From assembly GCA_903892415.1 (NCBI GenBank), contig CAITIQ010000204.1, positions 1-64,000 on the forward strand: DNA of 64,000 bases, written 5' to 3'. Below the pieces are notes generated by a model. That model was given only the letters and a program-made list of their open reading frames with translations. It was not told where the DNA came from and made no database searches. Made by a program: the position numbers and the translations under genes. Each line of letters opens with the position of its first letter. Within the stretch, counting starts at the first letter, position 1. This DNA comes from an uncultured delta proteobacterium. GTDB taxonomy: Bacteria; Myxococcota_A; Polyangia; Polyangiales; Polyangiaceae. Shown here piece after piece: positions 1 to 11,070 of this stretch.

Positions 1-130
1 CTTTCGCCAACCCGTTCTTCGACTGAACCTTCACCAAAGAAGCCGTCAGCGTCGTCTTTCCGTGGTCGATGTGACCGATCGTTCCGACGTTCACGTGGGG
101 CTTGGTGCGGTTGAATTTCTCCTTGGCCAT
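1..130 (-). CDS. tuf: Elongation factor Tu, N-terminal fragment (cut by window edge)
   Basis: The first 43 codons of EF-Tu are present; the gene runs off the left edge. The translation begins [20 protein letters not shown] and continues into the P-loop GHIDHGKT, the G1 motif of translational GTPases. EF-Tu delivers aminoacyl-tRNA to the ribosome. It lies 36 bases downstream of fusA in the classical rpsL-rpsG-fusA-tuf order, so it is the last str-operon gene visible. The motif and the operon position together make the call secure despite the short length. Confidence 0.95.
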   Translation of the reverse strand, partial: MAKEKFNRTKPHVNVGTIGHIDHGKTTLTASLVKVQSKNGLAK

Positions 131-166
131 CGCGATCTCTCTCTTCTTCCTTCGGGTGTGTAGCGC

Positions 167-2284
<2,118 letters not shown>

Positions 2285-2559
2285 GGGAATCTCGGTCGGA
2301 ACGAACGGGTAAGAGGTTGGGAGCCTGAATGCACGAAACCCCCTCCGGTCCGTTCCGCTTCGTCTTTACGAAGCTGGCCCACCTCCATTCGGTGAGCACC
2401 AGGGGAACCCGGAGAGGGGTCGGGGTACGTTGCCTTGTTTGCCGATTAACGGCGGGGCGTAACCCGATCCTTTATGTCGTGCAGATCATTGCTCGCTAGC
2501 TTGCTTCCAGTAACAAAACGAAAGAAGGCAGGGAGCCACCAGGACCACCTGCCATCGAA

Positions 2560-3030
2560 TCACCAACGATAGTGAGCGAACGCCTTGTTAGCGTCGGCCA
2601 TCTTGTGGGTGTCGTCCTTCTTCTTCACCGCGTTGCCACGGTTCTGAGCGGCGTCCACCAACTCGGCAGCCAAGCGCTCCATCATCGTCTTCTCGCCGCG
2701 GCCACGTGAGTAGGTGACCAACCAACGCATGGCGAGAGAGACGCGCCGCTCCGGACGAACCTCAACCGGCACCTGGTAGGTGGCGCCACCAACACGACGG
2801 CTCTTCACCTCGAGCTTCGGCTTGACGTTGTCGAGCGCCTTCCGGAAAACCTCGAGAGGCTCCTCCTTGAAGCGGTCCCGAATGACGTCGAAGGCGCCGT
2901 AAAGAATGCCTTCCGCAGTCGCCTTCTTGCCACCAAGCATGATCGAGTTGGTGAACTTGGTGACCAACTTGTCCTTGAACTTGGGGTCAGGGATGATTCG
3001 GCGTTTCGGAACTTCACGGCGGCGGGGCAT
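2560..3030 (-). CDS. rpsG: 30S ribosomal protein S7
   Basis: A 156-residue S7, the primary 16S rRNA 3'-domain binder that nucleates the small-subunit head. The start was placed at the ATG giving [18 protein letters not shown], which matches the conserved S7 N-terminus; the frame stays open upstream by 12 codons but that extension is not S7-like. Conserved blocks include [20 protein letters not shown] and [14 protein letters not shown]. It sits 80 bases downstream of rpsL and upstream of fusA. In Escherichia coli S7 represses its own operon; no such leader could be proved here. Confidence 0.96.
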   Translation of the reverse strand: MPRRREVPKRRIIPDPKFKDKLVTKFTNSIMLGGKKATAEGILYGAFDVIRDRFKEEPLEVFRKALDNVKPKLEVKSRRVGGATYQVPVEVRPERRVSLAMRWLVTYSRGRGEKTMMERLAAELVDAAQNRGNAVKKKDDTHKMADANKAFAHYRW

Positions 3031-3110
3031 TGCTGTCTTCTTTCTCTGGCGGGAGCCACGTGGCAAACACGTGGGTCAGAAAGTGAATCAAAAACGGTTG
3101 CTCGAGCGTC

Positions 3111-3509
3111 TCAGCCCTTCGGCTTCTTGACGCCGTACTTCGAGCGCTTGCGGTTACGGTTGGCCTTGTTGGTCGAGCTGGGACCGTTGGCGCCCGAGGC
3201 GTCCAGCGTGCCACGAACGACGTGGTAGCGAACACCGGGGAGGTCCTTCACACGACCGCCGCGGATCAGCACAACGGAGTGCTCCTGGAGGTTGTGGCCT
3301 TCACCGGGAATGTAGCTGGTCACTTCCATCTGGTTCGTCAGGCGGACGCGGCAGACCTTGCGAAGAGCCGAGTTCGGCTTCTTCGGCGTGGTCGTGTAGA
3401 CGCGAACGCAGACGCCGCGGCGCTGGGGGCAGGACTTGAGCGCGGGGGAAGCCGTCTTCCAGACGCTGGCTTCACGGCCTTGACGAATGAGCTGATTGAT
3501 CGTGGGCAT
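3111..3509 (-). CDS. rpsL: 30S ribosomal protein S12
   Basis: A 132-residue S12, the decoding-centre protein. The core is highly conserved ([18 protein letters not shown] and [19 protein letters not shown]), and the lysines of PKKPNSA and GRVKDLPG whose mutation gives streptomycin resistance in other bacteria are both wild type. The tail is unusual: between the GTLDASGA block and the final [11 protein letters not shown] there is an Asn/Ser/Lys-rich stretch of about ten residues more than in E. coli S12. It is the first gene of the str operon, with a candidate promoter just upstream. Confidence 0.97.
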   Translation of the reverse strand: MPTINQLIRQGREASVWKTASPALKSCPQRRGVCVRVYTTTPKKPNSALRKVCRVRLTNQMEVTSYIPGEGHNLQEHSVVLIRGGRVKDLPGVRYHVVRGTLDASGANGPSSTNKANRNRKRSKYGVKKPKG

Positions 3510-3545
3510 TACAGGTCTCGATGCTCGCGGAAATGCGGGACGCGC

Positions 3546-3573
3546 AGATTACTCAGGGGGTGGCCTAAGTCAA
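3546..3573 (-). promoter_or_regulatory. Candidate promoter of the str operon
   Basis: On the minus strand, TTGACT (3573 to 3568) is followed after 16 bases by TAATCT (3551 to 3546), about 37 bases before the rpsL start. The -35 matches consensus at 5 of 6 positions and the -10 at 3 of 6. The location in the short gap between divergent genes (rpsL and the nuclease at 3617) supports a promoter; strength and start site are inference. Confidence 0.45.
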
Positions 3574-3616
3574 GCGTGAAGCTACAGAGCCAGCAGCCTT
3601 GGCAGAAGGGCCTCGG

Positions 3617-4420
3617 ATGTCGTCTCCTCGCGCGCTGATGCGCCTCTGTACTTGGAACGTGAACTCGCTGCCAGCACGACTCGACTTTGTGTTGGATTTT
3701 CTCCAAACGCACCAACCGGACGTGGTTTGTCTGCAGGAATTGAAGGTGGAAGACGAGGCGTTCCCTCACCTAGCCTTCGCCCAACTTGGCTATGTCGCCC
3801 TCACGCACGGCCAGCCACAATGGAACGGCGTCGCCGTTTTGGTGCGTCGGGCACTCGAGAGTGAGCCGCGTATCGTGCAACGCGGACTGCCCGGCGCTGA
3901 AAGTTACGGCGCCCGATTGTTGACGGTCGCAGTGGCGGGGGTTTCGGTTTCCAGCGTTTACGTTCCGAACGGCAAATCCTTGTCCCATCCGGACTTCAAG
4001 CTGAAGCTCGCCTTCCTCGAGAAGCTTCATGAGTACGCCGCTAGCTTGCCGTTGAACGAGCCCGTGTTGCTCGGCGGGGACTTCAACCTCGTCCCGGCTG
4101 CCCTCGATTCGTGGAACGAGACGGCTTTCACCGACCGCATCTTCCACACCGTGGAGGAGCGCGCTCGTTGGCGAGCGCTGATCGACCTGGGCCTCGTCGA
4201 CGTCTTTCGCGCTTTGCACCCTGCGGAACAGGCGTTTTCTTGGTGGGACTATCGAGCGGGCGCCTTCCACAAGAAGCACGGCCTACGCATCGACTTTCTG
4301 TTGGCTAGCCAGACCCTTGCGAGCCGCGCGCGCACGGCGCAGATCGATCGAGACTTTCGCAAGAAGCGCGAGGGGCGGATTCCTAGCGATCACGCACCCG
4401 TGCTGGTCGACATCGACTAA
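3617..4420 (+). CDS. xthA: Exodeoxyribonuclease III / AP endonuclease family protein
   Basis: A 267-residue protein of the exonuclease-endonuclease-phosphatase fold, closest in layout to ExoIII, which cuts at abasic sites and trims 3' ends in base-excision repair. Motifs in order: LCTWNVNSL (metal/phosphate site), VVCLQELKV (catalytic Glu), GGDFNLVP (Asp-Asn pair), RIDFLLAS, and SDHAPVLVDI (Asp-His at the C-terminus). Length fits the family (about 260 to 270). The ATG at 3617 is chosen; the ATG at 3638, directly before RLCTWN, is an equally good start. It is divergent from rpsL and followed 12 bases later by the DUF1444-like gene. Confidence 0.9.
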   Translation: MSSPRALMRLCTWNVNSLPARLDFVLDFLQTHQPDVVCLQELKVEDEAFPHLAFAQLGYVALTHGQPQWNGVAVLVRRALESEPRIVQRGLPGAESYGARLLTVAVAGVSVSSVYVPNGKSLSHPDFKLKLAFLEKLHEYAASLPLNEPVLLGGDFNLVPAALDSWNETAFTDRIFHTVEERARWRALIDLGLVDVFRALHPAEQAFSWWDYRAGAFHKKHGLRIDFLLASQTLASRARTAQIDRDFRKKREGRIPSDHAPVLVDID

Positions 4421-4432
4421 CTCGCCGTTGAA

Positions 4433-5374
4433 ATGACCGCGGGCGCTTGCTCGTCCTTTGCTAAGCTCCCGAAGTTCATGACTCGAGCCGAGTGGGCACC
4501 CTTCCTTTCGGAGAAGGAACTGACGATGTTCCTGACGCTCGTCGAAGCCGAAGTGAAGGCGCACGGCGTCGCCTATCAGATGGGCAACGGGGTGGTGGAG
4601 ATCGAGTGGGTCGAGGGCCCGCAAAGCCTTGGGCTCTCCAACTTGGCGCAGGTCTGCAAGGGCATCCCAACCGGAGATTGGCCTTCGGCGATCGCCAAGC
4701 ATTTTGCGCTGGTGTTCGGTAGCGCTGCTGAGGAGCAAGCGCTGCGCGCCATGGTCGGCGATTTCGACAAGGTGAAGAGCATGCTGCGCGTTCGCCTGTA
4801 CGAATCGTGGATCGACGACTACGTGCTCAAGCACGTGTCTGAAGGCCTCGCTGCCGCCTTGGTGTTTGATTTGCCGAGTGCGATGCGCAGCGTTTCACGC
4901 GCGGAGATTCGAGCGTGGGGGCGCTCGGAGGAAGAGCTGTTCGAAACGGGGATGGCAAACTTGGCGCTCGAGGAAGAGCCAGAGACGCACGTGGTGCATG
5001 GCCAGGAGGACGTGCCCATCAACGTGGTCGAGGGCAGCTCCTACTACAACGCTTCGCGCGCGCTGCTCGTGGCCAGAGATTCAGTGCCTGAAGGACATCC
5101 CTTCGGAGCCTTGATCGCCGTGCCGAACCGCCATGTTTTTTTTCATCATTTGATTGAGGATGGCCGCGCGATCTTTGCGGTGAACGCGCTGGTAAGCCTC
5201 GCGCTCGAGGCACATCGGCGTGGCCCCGGCTCAATCAGCGATCAAGTGTTTTGGACACGACGGGGAGAGCTGGTCCGCATCCCCTGCGAGGTCCGTGAGG
5301 GTGCACTGCACGTCACGCCACCGGCCATTTTCGTCAAAGAGGTCCTCGAGCGATTGGCCGCACCACCCTCATAG
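4433..5374 (+). CDS. DUF1444-like conserved hypothetical protein
   Basis: A 313-residue soluble protein without signal peptide or membrane segment. The C-terminal half has the pattern FGALIAVPNRHVFFHHLIED followed by GPGSISDQVFWTRRGELV, which resembles DUF1444 (YtpQ-like) proteins; function in that family is not established. The N-terminal half (residues 20 to 170) is helical and acidic with no recognised motif. An internal ATG at 4478 (MTRAEWAPFL) is an alternative start and may be the real one, since the first 15 residues are small and Ala/Gly/Ser-rich. It ends 5 bases before a TetR gene and could be co-transcribed with it. Confidence 0.55.
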   Translation: MTAGACSSFAKLPKFMTRAEWAPFLSEKELTMFLTLVEAEVKAHGVAYQMGNGVVEIEWVEGPQSLGLSNLAQVCKGIPTGDWPSAIAKHFALVFGSAAEEQALRAMVGDFDKVKSMLRVRLYESWIDDYVLKHVSEGLAAALVFDLPSAMRSVSRAEIRAWGRSEEELFETGMANLALEEEPETHVVHGQEDVPINVVEGSSYYNASRALLVARDSVPEGHPFGALIAVPNRHVFFHHLIEDGRAIFAVNALVSLALEAHRRGPGSISDQVFWTRRGELVRIPCEVREGALHVTPPAIFVKEVLERLAAPPS

Positions 5375-5379
5375 CAGCC

Positions 5380-5985
5380 ATGCAGAAACCCACAGCCAAG
5401 GAGCCTGCCCCGTCGCCTCAGCGTGGTCAGAAGAAGGCCTCGAGTCGTCAGCGGATCCTTGCAACGGGCGCGCGACTCTTTCGCGAACGCGGCCTACACG
5501 GCGCAAGCGTGAACGAAGTGATGGCCGGCGCTGGACTCACGCGCGGCGGGTTCTACGCGCACTTCGAGGACAAGGAGGCGTTGGTCGCTGGCACCTTGCA
5601 TGAGATGTTTGACGAGGCGGAACGCAATTGGCTCCTCCATGACGAGCTTCGCGGAGACGCGTGGGTGGAGCTGGCGCTCAAGCGCTATTTGTCGGTCCCT
5701 CATCTCCAGGAACCTGGCCGCGGCTGTGTGATGCCTTCCCTCAGCGCGGACTTGTCGCGCGGGGATGAGAAGCAACGTCAGATCGTAGCGGCGCGCATTT
5801 CGTCCTTCCTGCAACTGGTTGAAGACAAGCTCGAGGAACATCCTGGAGGGGCCTCGCGGCGCGAGCGCGCGATCGCACTATTCGCTGGCTGCGTTGGGGC
5901 CGTTACGATCGCTCGGGCCGTCGGGGAACCGGCGCTTGCCGAAGAGGTTCTGACCGCTACTCGAAGGCAGCTTCGGCGACGCTGA
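5380..5985 (+). CDS. TetR/AcrR-family transcriptional regulator
   Basis: A 201-residue one-component regulator. The N-terminal helix-turn-helix is classical: RQRILATGARLFRERGLHGAS, then VMAGAGLTRGGFYAHFEDKEAL (recognition helix with the family's YxHFxxKexL ending), at residues 25 to 70. The C-terminal ligand domain contains GCVMPSLSADLSRGDE, a segment seen in TetR proteins related to the LmrA/NemR-type group. A Lys/Pro/Ser-rich tail of about 20 residues precedes the HTH. It closely follows the DUF1444-like gene and lies 101 bases upstream of the S41 peptidase pairs; its target cannot be told from sequence. Confidence 0.9.
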   Translation: MQKPTAKEPAPSPQRGQKKASSRQRILATGARLFRERGLHGASVNEVMAGAGLTRGGFYAHFEDKEALVAGTLHEMFDEAERNWLLHDELRGDAWVELALKRYLSVPHLQEPGRGCVMPSLSADLSRGDEKQRQIVAARISSFLQLVEDKLEEHPGGASRRERAIALFAGCVGAVTIARAVGEPALAEEVLTATRRQLRRR

Positions 5986-6086
5986 TTCGAGGAGAGACGG
6001 CCACGCGGTCATTCGCGCGTAGACTTCTGTTGCCCTGGTACGATCTTTCGCTTCTCGCGGGAAACGGCCGGCGCTAAAGCCGAGGA

Positions 6087-8099
6087 ATGCGAGCTGTAGT
6101 TTGGTCGGTCGTCGTCGCTGGGCTGCTGCCCGCTTCGGCGCGGGCAGCCACCTTCGCCGAGAACGGCGAATTTCGCTTTGACCAGGCTGCCGCGATCAGC
6201 CTGGATTTCGAGGACCCAAGCTTGGAGATCGGAGCGGGGACCATCCAGGAAGACGCTGGCGCCCTTTCTGGCAGCCGCATCCTGCGGCTAGCACCGTTCG
6301 CGGGCGCCGGTCTGCCGTTGGAGCTTCCACCCTCGTCGACGCTCTATCGCGTGAGTGCGTGGCTACGCGACGGAGAAGCAGTCGCCAGTGTGGACGTGAC
6401 GTATGCGGACAATCCGCACGCCGGAGTGGACGAGATCGCTGTGCTCTACCCCACCGGCCGCATGACCAGTGACGGCTGGTACGAGGTCGCTAGCGATCAC
6501 GTACGCATCGACGGCGCTCGAGGAGCGACAGTCAACGTTGGGTTCTTCGCCCCTTCAGGCGCTAGCGTCGACGCTGTCGAGCTCGTTCCGGTTCGAGAAC
6601 TCGCGCCCGATGAACACAGCGGGCAAGCCTGCGAGGGCTCGGTCGACCCAGTGTGCGGAGAAAGCGGCGTGTGCCTGTTTTCGCAATGCCGCTACGTTGG
6701 CGGCACCGTTCCCAACCTGCCTCCGGACCGTGAGCAGGTATCGCTCTATCTCAAGAACCGTCTGCGACTGATGTTCGGCCCGCTGCTCAATCGCACGCTG
6801 GATCTGCCGCACGCGGAGCTCGCATTGCAACAGCTCGATACGGCGGAATCTCCGTGGCGCTATTGGAACAGCTTCACCTTGGCCATTCGTCGCCTCCATG
6901 ACGGCCACACGACGACGAGTTCGATCACCGACTTCGTGCTCGAGAATGAACGACCGCTCGGGCTTTGCTTCATTGAGGGAGACGCCGATCTCTCGACGGG
7001 GGCGGCCCCTTCGGATGACGTCTACCTCGACGTGCTGGTCTCCCATACCGCCGGCTCGCGGACGCTGGGTCTCGTGCCAGGAGATCGTCTCGTCAGCGTC
7101 GATGGCGTGCATCCGATCGAGTGGGCGCGCGCCCAGGTCGAGCACCACTGGGCCATGAACCCCACTTCGAATCACACGACTTACGCCGAACTGGCCGAAC
7201 AACTTCGCGGGCTGATTGCACGCTACGCCCACACGATCGAGGTGGTCCGCTGCGACGCAGTGAGCTCCCAGTGCGGCGAGATCGAGAGCATCGACCTTTC
7301 GCTGTTGCCGACGCTCACGCCCGAAGAGCAATTCAGCTCGGTCCAATGCGACAACCGTCCGCTGCGCCATCTGCCGGACTCACCGGCGGACCACGCGCCA
7401 GCCTCGTTCGATACGGTCTACTTCGGGCGGCTGAACGAATCGACCGAAGCGGAGGGCATCTACGGTGCTGAGTGGGACTCCCTTTCGACGAGTGGCGTGG
7501 ACGGGGTAGCGCCTGGCTTGAACGCCGCCGTGCAGCTGTTCAAGAACGAGGCGAACGGAGTGATCCTCGACCATCGCACCGGTAACGGGGGGACCATCCT
7601 CGGGCCGCAGATCTTGTGGAAGTTCGCGGTGCCGAGTCGCCCGGTGAGCGTGTACCAAGACCGGCGCTACTTCGACGAAGAACAGCCGTCCTTGACCGAG
7701 GGTCTGGCGTTGTTTCAAGCGGGGCTAGCGGCCAATCAAGCCGACATCGCGGGCTCTGCCAACCCAACGACGATGCCCGTTGCGCTGCTGCTGACGCGCG
7801 ATGTTTCGGCCAGCGATTGGCTGCCGCTGGGTCTCAAAGACGCAGCGCCCAACGTCAAGCTGTTTGCGCCCTTTCAAACCAACGGCGGTTTCTCCACGCG
7901 CTACAGCTTTGGTTATTGGCTCGGCGTAAATTTCGTCATGGCCGTCGGGGACACCTACGACGTTACAGGAACCACGCGTAACGGCCGCGGCGTCGAGCCC
8001 GACTTCGTGGTGCGCCCCAAACAGTCGGATCTGCTGGTTGGCAAAGACACCGTGTATGAAGCCGCCCTCGCATGGGTACGGCAGGAGCTCGCACCATGA
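6087..8099 (+). CDS. Secreted S41-family peptidase, copy 1
   Basis: A 670-residue exported protein. Residues 1 to 20 (MRAVVWSVVVAGLLPASARA) form a Sec signal peptide. Then come a beta-rich N-terminal domain ending in GASVDAVELVP, a short Cys-rich linker (VDPVCGESGVC), a helical S41 segment with LHDGHTTT (His about 274), a PDZ-like part (LGLVPGDRLVSVDGVHPIEWA), and the S41 core with GVILDHRTGNGG and SASDWLP (Ser about 576). The D-x-H motif plus Ser suggests a tricorn/S41B-like Ser-His mechanism; the Lys of the CtpA-type GEKTFGKG motif is absent. It overlaps the next lipoprotein gene by ATGA, and the pair is repeated downstream. The substrate is unknown. Confidence 0.8.
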   Translation: MRAVVWSVVVAGLLPASARAATFAENGEFRFDQAAAISLDFEDPSLEIGAGTIQEDAGALSGSRILRLAPFAGAGLPLELPPSSTLYRVSAWLRDGEAVASVDVTYADNPHAGVDEIAVLYPTGRMTSDGWYEVASDHVRIDGARGATVNVGFFAPSGASVDAVELVPVRELAPDEHSGQACEGSVDPVCGESGVCLFSQCRYVGGTVPNLPPDREQVSLYLKNRLRLMFGPLLNRTLDLPHAELALQQLDTAESPWRYWNSFTLAIRRLHDGHTTTSSITDFVLENERPLGLCFIEGDADLSTGAAPSDDVYLDVLVSHTAGSRTLGLVPGDRLVSVDGVHPIEWARAQVEHHWAMNPTSNHTTYAELAEQLRGLIARYAHTIEVVRCDAVSSQCGEIESIDLSLLPTLTPEEQFSSVQCDNRPLRHLPDSPADHAPASFDTVYFGRLNESTEAEGIYGAEWDSLSTSGVDGVAPGLNAAVQLFKNEANGVILDHRTGNGGTILGPQILWKFAVPSRPVSVYQDRRYFDEEQPSLTEGLALFQAGLAANQADIAGSANPTTMPVALLLTRDVSASDWLPLGLKDAAPNVKLFAPFQTNGGFSTRYSFGYWLGVNFVMAVGDTYDVTGTTRNGRGVEPDFVVRPKQSDLLVGKDTVYEAALAWVRQELAP

Positions 8100-8980
8100 A
8101 GCGGTTCTTTGTGCGCGTCGCAAGTTTGACTCTCGTCTGCGCCGGCTTGGCGGCTTGCAGCGATGAACAACTAAATCCGGTCCCCGTCGAGCCGGGTGAG
8201 GGCGGGTCGACGCCTGTCCCCACCACCCCAACAACTGAAGAGCCACCGCCTGCGCCACCCGTGCGCACGGTGATTGAGCGGAACCCGTTTGGTAACGTCG
8301 GGGCGGCGGACAACCTGTTGTGGGACGGAGACTTCGAGTGGGCGTCGCCCTTCTCGGATCAGTACGGCTGGTGGCAGTTGCCTTCGTCCCTCAGTTTGGA
8401 GGAGGTCGCGGTCGGACCGACGTGTCGTAGCGGCCTCAAGTGCGCACGCGTTGGTCGCAATGACGAGATCCTCGGAGTGGCCGTGGGCGCTCGAGATGAG
8501 GCGCTATTTGCTTCGGCGCACGTGAAGTTTGAGCCCGACGAGGACGGCGTCAAACCGGGCTGCTCCGACGCTCTCGTGGCCATCCTCGACATCGGCGCAT
8601 TTCCGCCGTCCGACCCTGACGCAGAGCTGGTGCTGCTCACGCCAGTCCCCGACGTAACCGGCTACTGCACCTTCATGGCCGAGGTTCCAGCGCGAGCCAA
8701 CAAGCCGTTCTTCTACGTCGCGAACAACAGCACGAGCTCGATGCTCGTTGATGACGTAGTGCTGGTTCGCGCGTCCTCGCCGGCGGCGCTGAAGACCAAG
8801 AGTTCGACGGCGGCTCCCCAGGCGCTGCCGCTGCGGTCAAACGCGCACAGCCGCGTGGCAGCAGCCAAGGAAGCGGCACGCACGCTGCTCCCCTCGGACG
8901 ACGGCGCAACGCCTAGTCAGCGCGCCTTCGAGGCGGAGGCGCGCAGGCGCTTCGGTGCAAAGGCAGGACAGAACCAATGA
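8096..8980 (+). CDS. Lipoprotein partner of the S41 peptidase, copy 1
   Basis: A 294-residue lipoprotein. The start at 8096 overlaps the peptidase stop (ATGA) and yields MKRFFVRVASLTLVCAGLAAC, a type II signal with lipobox LAAC; a longer frame from 8072 would spoil the signal. A Pro/Thr/Gly linker (residues 28 to 58) is followed by a globular domain with NLLWDGDFEW and QYGWWQLP, a pattern reminiscent of carbohydrate-binding-like beta-sandwiches, and a Cys pair CRSGLKCARVG. The same blocks recur in the copy at 11067. The end overlaps the next peptidase by 4 bases (ATGA). The role is unknown; acting with the peptidase at the cell surface is inferred from coupling. Confidence 0.75.
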   Translation: MKRFFVRVASLTLVCAGLAACSDEQLNPVPVEPGEGGSTPVPTTPTTEEPPPAPPVRTVIERNPFGNVGAADNLLWDGDFEWASPFSDQYGWWQLPSSLSLEEVAVGPTCRSGLKCARVGRNDEILGVAVGARDEALFASAHVKFEPDEDGVKPGCSDALVAILDIGAFPPSDPDAELVLLTPVPDVTGYCTFMAEVPARANKPFFYVANNSTSSMLVDDVVLVRASSPAALKTKSSTAAPQALPLRSNAHSRVAAAKEAARTLLPSDDGATPSQRAFEAEARRRFGAKAGQNQ

Positions 8981-11070
8981 ACAAGCAGCAACTCGTTACG
9001 CTGACCGCAGCTGGCTTGGCTCTGCTTCCTGCTACCCGCGCGCTCGCTGGAGACTTTGACCAAGCCGGGCGGTTCGTACCGGATCCGACGAGCGTCGCCT
9101 TCGAGCGCGGGCTGAACCCCATCTCCTATTTCCAAGAAGGCAGCTCGGAGGAGTGTCTGTTCCCGCACTTCGACCTGATCGCCGACGCGGCGGATGCGCT
9201 CGAGGGAAGCGAGTACATCAAGGTGGATAGCTTTGGCAGCTGCCTGGAGCGCATCGTTTTGTTCGGCGATGACGTGCTGGTACCGGAAGCACCACCAGCA
9301 CCCGATCAAGCGGCGAGCTACACCGCTTCGCTCTGGATGAGGCACGGCTCGGCGAGCGCACGACTCGTCGTTCGCTACGCCGAGGAGGATGTGGTGATCG
9401 GCGTGCTCGCGCCCACGGGGCGAGCAACGAGCGACGGCTGGGTGGAGCTCGCATCGAATCCGGTGCCAATCGACGGCGCGCGCAAGCCGCTGGTCTACGT
9501 ACGGTTCATCGACTTTGCGGCGGAGGATGGCGTGGATCTCGACGCGATCGAGCTCGTGGAGTCAGGCCCGTTCCGCGATCAGCCAACGTGCACTGGCTAC
9601 GCCGACCCGGTCTGCGGTGAAGACGCCGTGTGCATCTCTGGACGCTGCAAGCTCGGTGGGCCGTCTGTTCCCCCGCTGCCTCGCGACGAGATCCGAAGCG
9701 AGATGGTGGCATCGCTCAAGTCCAAGCTGCACACTTTTTTCGGAGGGCAAAGCACGCGGCAGAACAACCTCCCCCTCGCGCTCGCCACTGTCGAGTCGCT
9801 CATGGAGGCGCAAACCGGCTGGCAATTTTGGAACGGCTGGGCAACCGCGATTCATCAGCTCGGTGATTGGCACACCAACATCAACTCGGCGTTTCAAGAG
9901 ACGGAGCCTGGCGCCGGGCTCAACGTCTGCTTCATCGAGGGTTCCGCGGATCGCTCGCAAACCATCGCACCGAAGCACCCGGTGTTCCCCGACGTGATGG
10001 TCTCCCACACCGGCACCGGCAGCATCGCTGGGCTCGCCGCCGGGGACCGCTTGGTCGCGATCGACGGCCTACACCCCATCGAGTGGGCACGCGGGCTCAG
10101 CGGCGTGAACTGGTCGCATCACCCGCCTTGCGACCCTCAATCTTACTCGGACTACGTTGAGGATCTCGGCCGGTCCCGCGGGCTGATTTCGCGCTACGCA
10201 ACGAACTTCACCGTGGTCCGATGCGATCAGACCAGCGGGCAATGCAACGGAGAGCTCGAAACGATCGCGGTCGCGGAGTTGCCTCCTGTCTCCGGGCAAG
10301 GTGTCGCCTGCGACAATCGCCCGTCGTATCACTTGGGCGTCAACAGCCCAGCTGAAGACCATCGCGTCGGCTTCGACTTTTTCGAGGGGCGCATCGATGG
10401 CACGAGCGAAGAAGAGGCGATCTTCGGCATGCTCTGGGACACGCTCTACGGCGGCGGAGATCCCAACGGCTACGTCAACGGCAAGATTCGCAACGCCGTA
10501 ACGCGTTGGAAGAATGAAGCACGAGGCGTGATCCTCGATCACCGAGCCGGCAACGGCGGCACCCTTGATGCGCCGCAGTACATGACCGAGCTGGTGCGAC
10601 CGACCGAAACCTGGGCGGTAGCGCTGATGCCGATCCACAAAGCTGCCTGGGATGGTCCTGCGTCGGCTAGCGAGGGCATCGCGCTCTTCAACAGCTTCGC
10701 CTCCTCTTCGCCCTACGTGGTCGGCTCCGAGCAATACGACGCAGCGCTGCCGGTCGCGCTGATTACGCATCGAGACGGCTCCGCCAGCGACTATCTACCG
10801 CAGGGTATGAAGGGAGCGCCCAAGACACGCATCTTCGGCCCTGGCCCAACAGCGGGCGCCTTCTCCACCTTCATTCAGTTCGTCTATTGGGGGGATGTCA
10901 GCTTTCAGTTCGCCTCAGGAGACACGATCAGCAAAGACGGCGCGGCCTTGATTGGTCACGGCGTCATTCCCGACGAAATCGTCGAGCAGAAGCAGAGCGA
11001 TCTTTTGGCTGGCAAAGATTCGATTCACGAAGCTGCCCTCGCCTGGGTTCGTCAGGAGTTGAAGCCTTGA
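8977..11070 (+). CDS. Secreted S41-family peptidase, copy 2
   Basis: A 697-residue paralogue of the protein at 6087, with the same order: signal peptide (residues 1 to 24, cleavage near ALAG), beta-rich domain, Cys linker YADPVCGEDAVC, LGDWHTN (His about 299), PDZ-like GLAAGDRLVAIDGLHPIEWA, then GVILDHRAGNGGT and SASDYLP (Ser about 604). Both copies end with the near-identical tail EAALAWVRQEL. As in copy 1 the second Lys-containing CtpA motif is missing. It is translationally coupled on both sides (ATGA with the upstream lipoprotein, TTGA with the downstream one). Tandem duplication of the peptidase-lipoprotein pair is the simplest explanation. Confidence 0.8.
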   Translation: MNKQQLVTLTAAGLALLPATRALAGDFDQAGRFVPDPTSVAFERGLNPISYFQEGSSEECLFPHFDLIADAADALEGSEYIKVDSFGSCLERIVLFGDDVLVPEAPPAPDQAASYTASLWMRHGSASARLVVRYAEEDVVIGVLAPTGRATSDGWVELASNPVPIDGARKPLVYVRFIDFAAEDGVDLDAIELVESGPFRDQPTCTGYADPVCGEDAVCISGRCKLGGPSVPPLPRDEIRSEMVASLKSKLHTFFGGQSTRQNNLPLALATVESLMEAQTGWQFWNGWATAIHQLGDWHTNINSAFQETEPGAGLNVCFIEGSADRSQTIAPKHPVFPDVMVSHTGTGSIAGLAAGDRLVAIDGLHPIEWARGLSGVNWSHHPPCDPQSYSDYVEDLGRSRGLISRYATNFTVVRCDQTSGQCNGELETIAVAELPPVSGQGVACDNRPSYHLGVNSPAEDHRVGFDFFEGRIDGTSEEEAIFGMLWDTLYGGGDPNGYVNGKIRNAVTRWKNEARGVILDHRAGNGGTLDAPQYMTELVRPTETWAVALMPIHKAAWDGPASASEGIALFNSFASSSPYVVGSEQYDAALPVALITHRDGSASDYLPQGMKGAPKTRIFGPGPTAGAFSTFIQFVYWGDVSFQFASGDTISKDGAALIGHGVIPDEIVEQKQSDLLAGKDSIHEAALAWVRQELKP

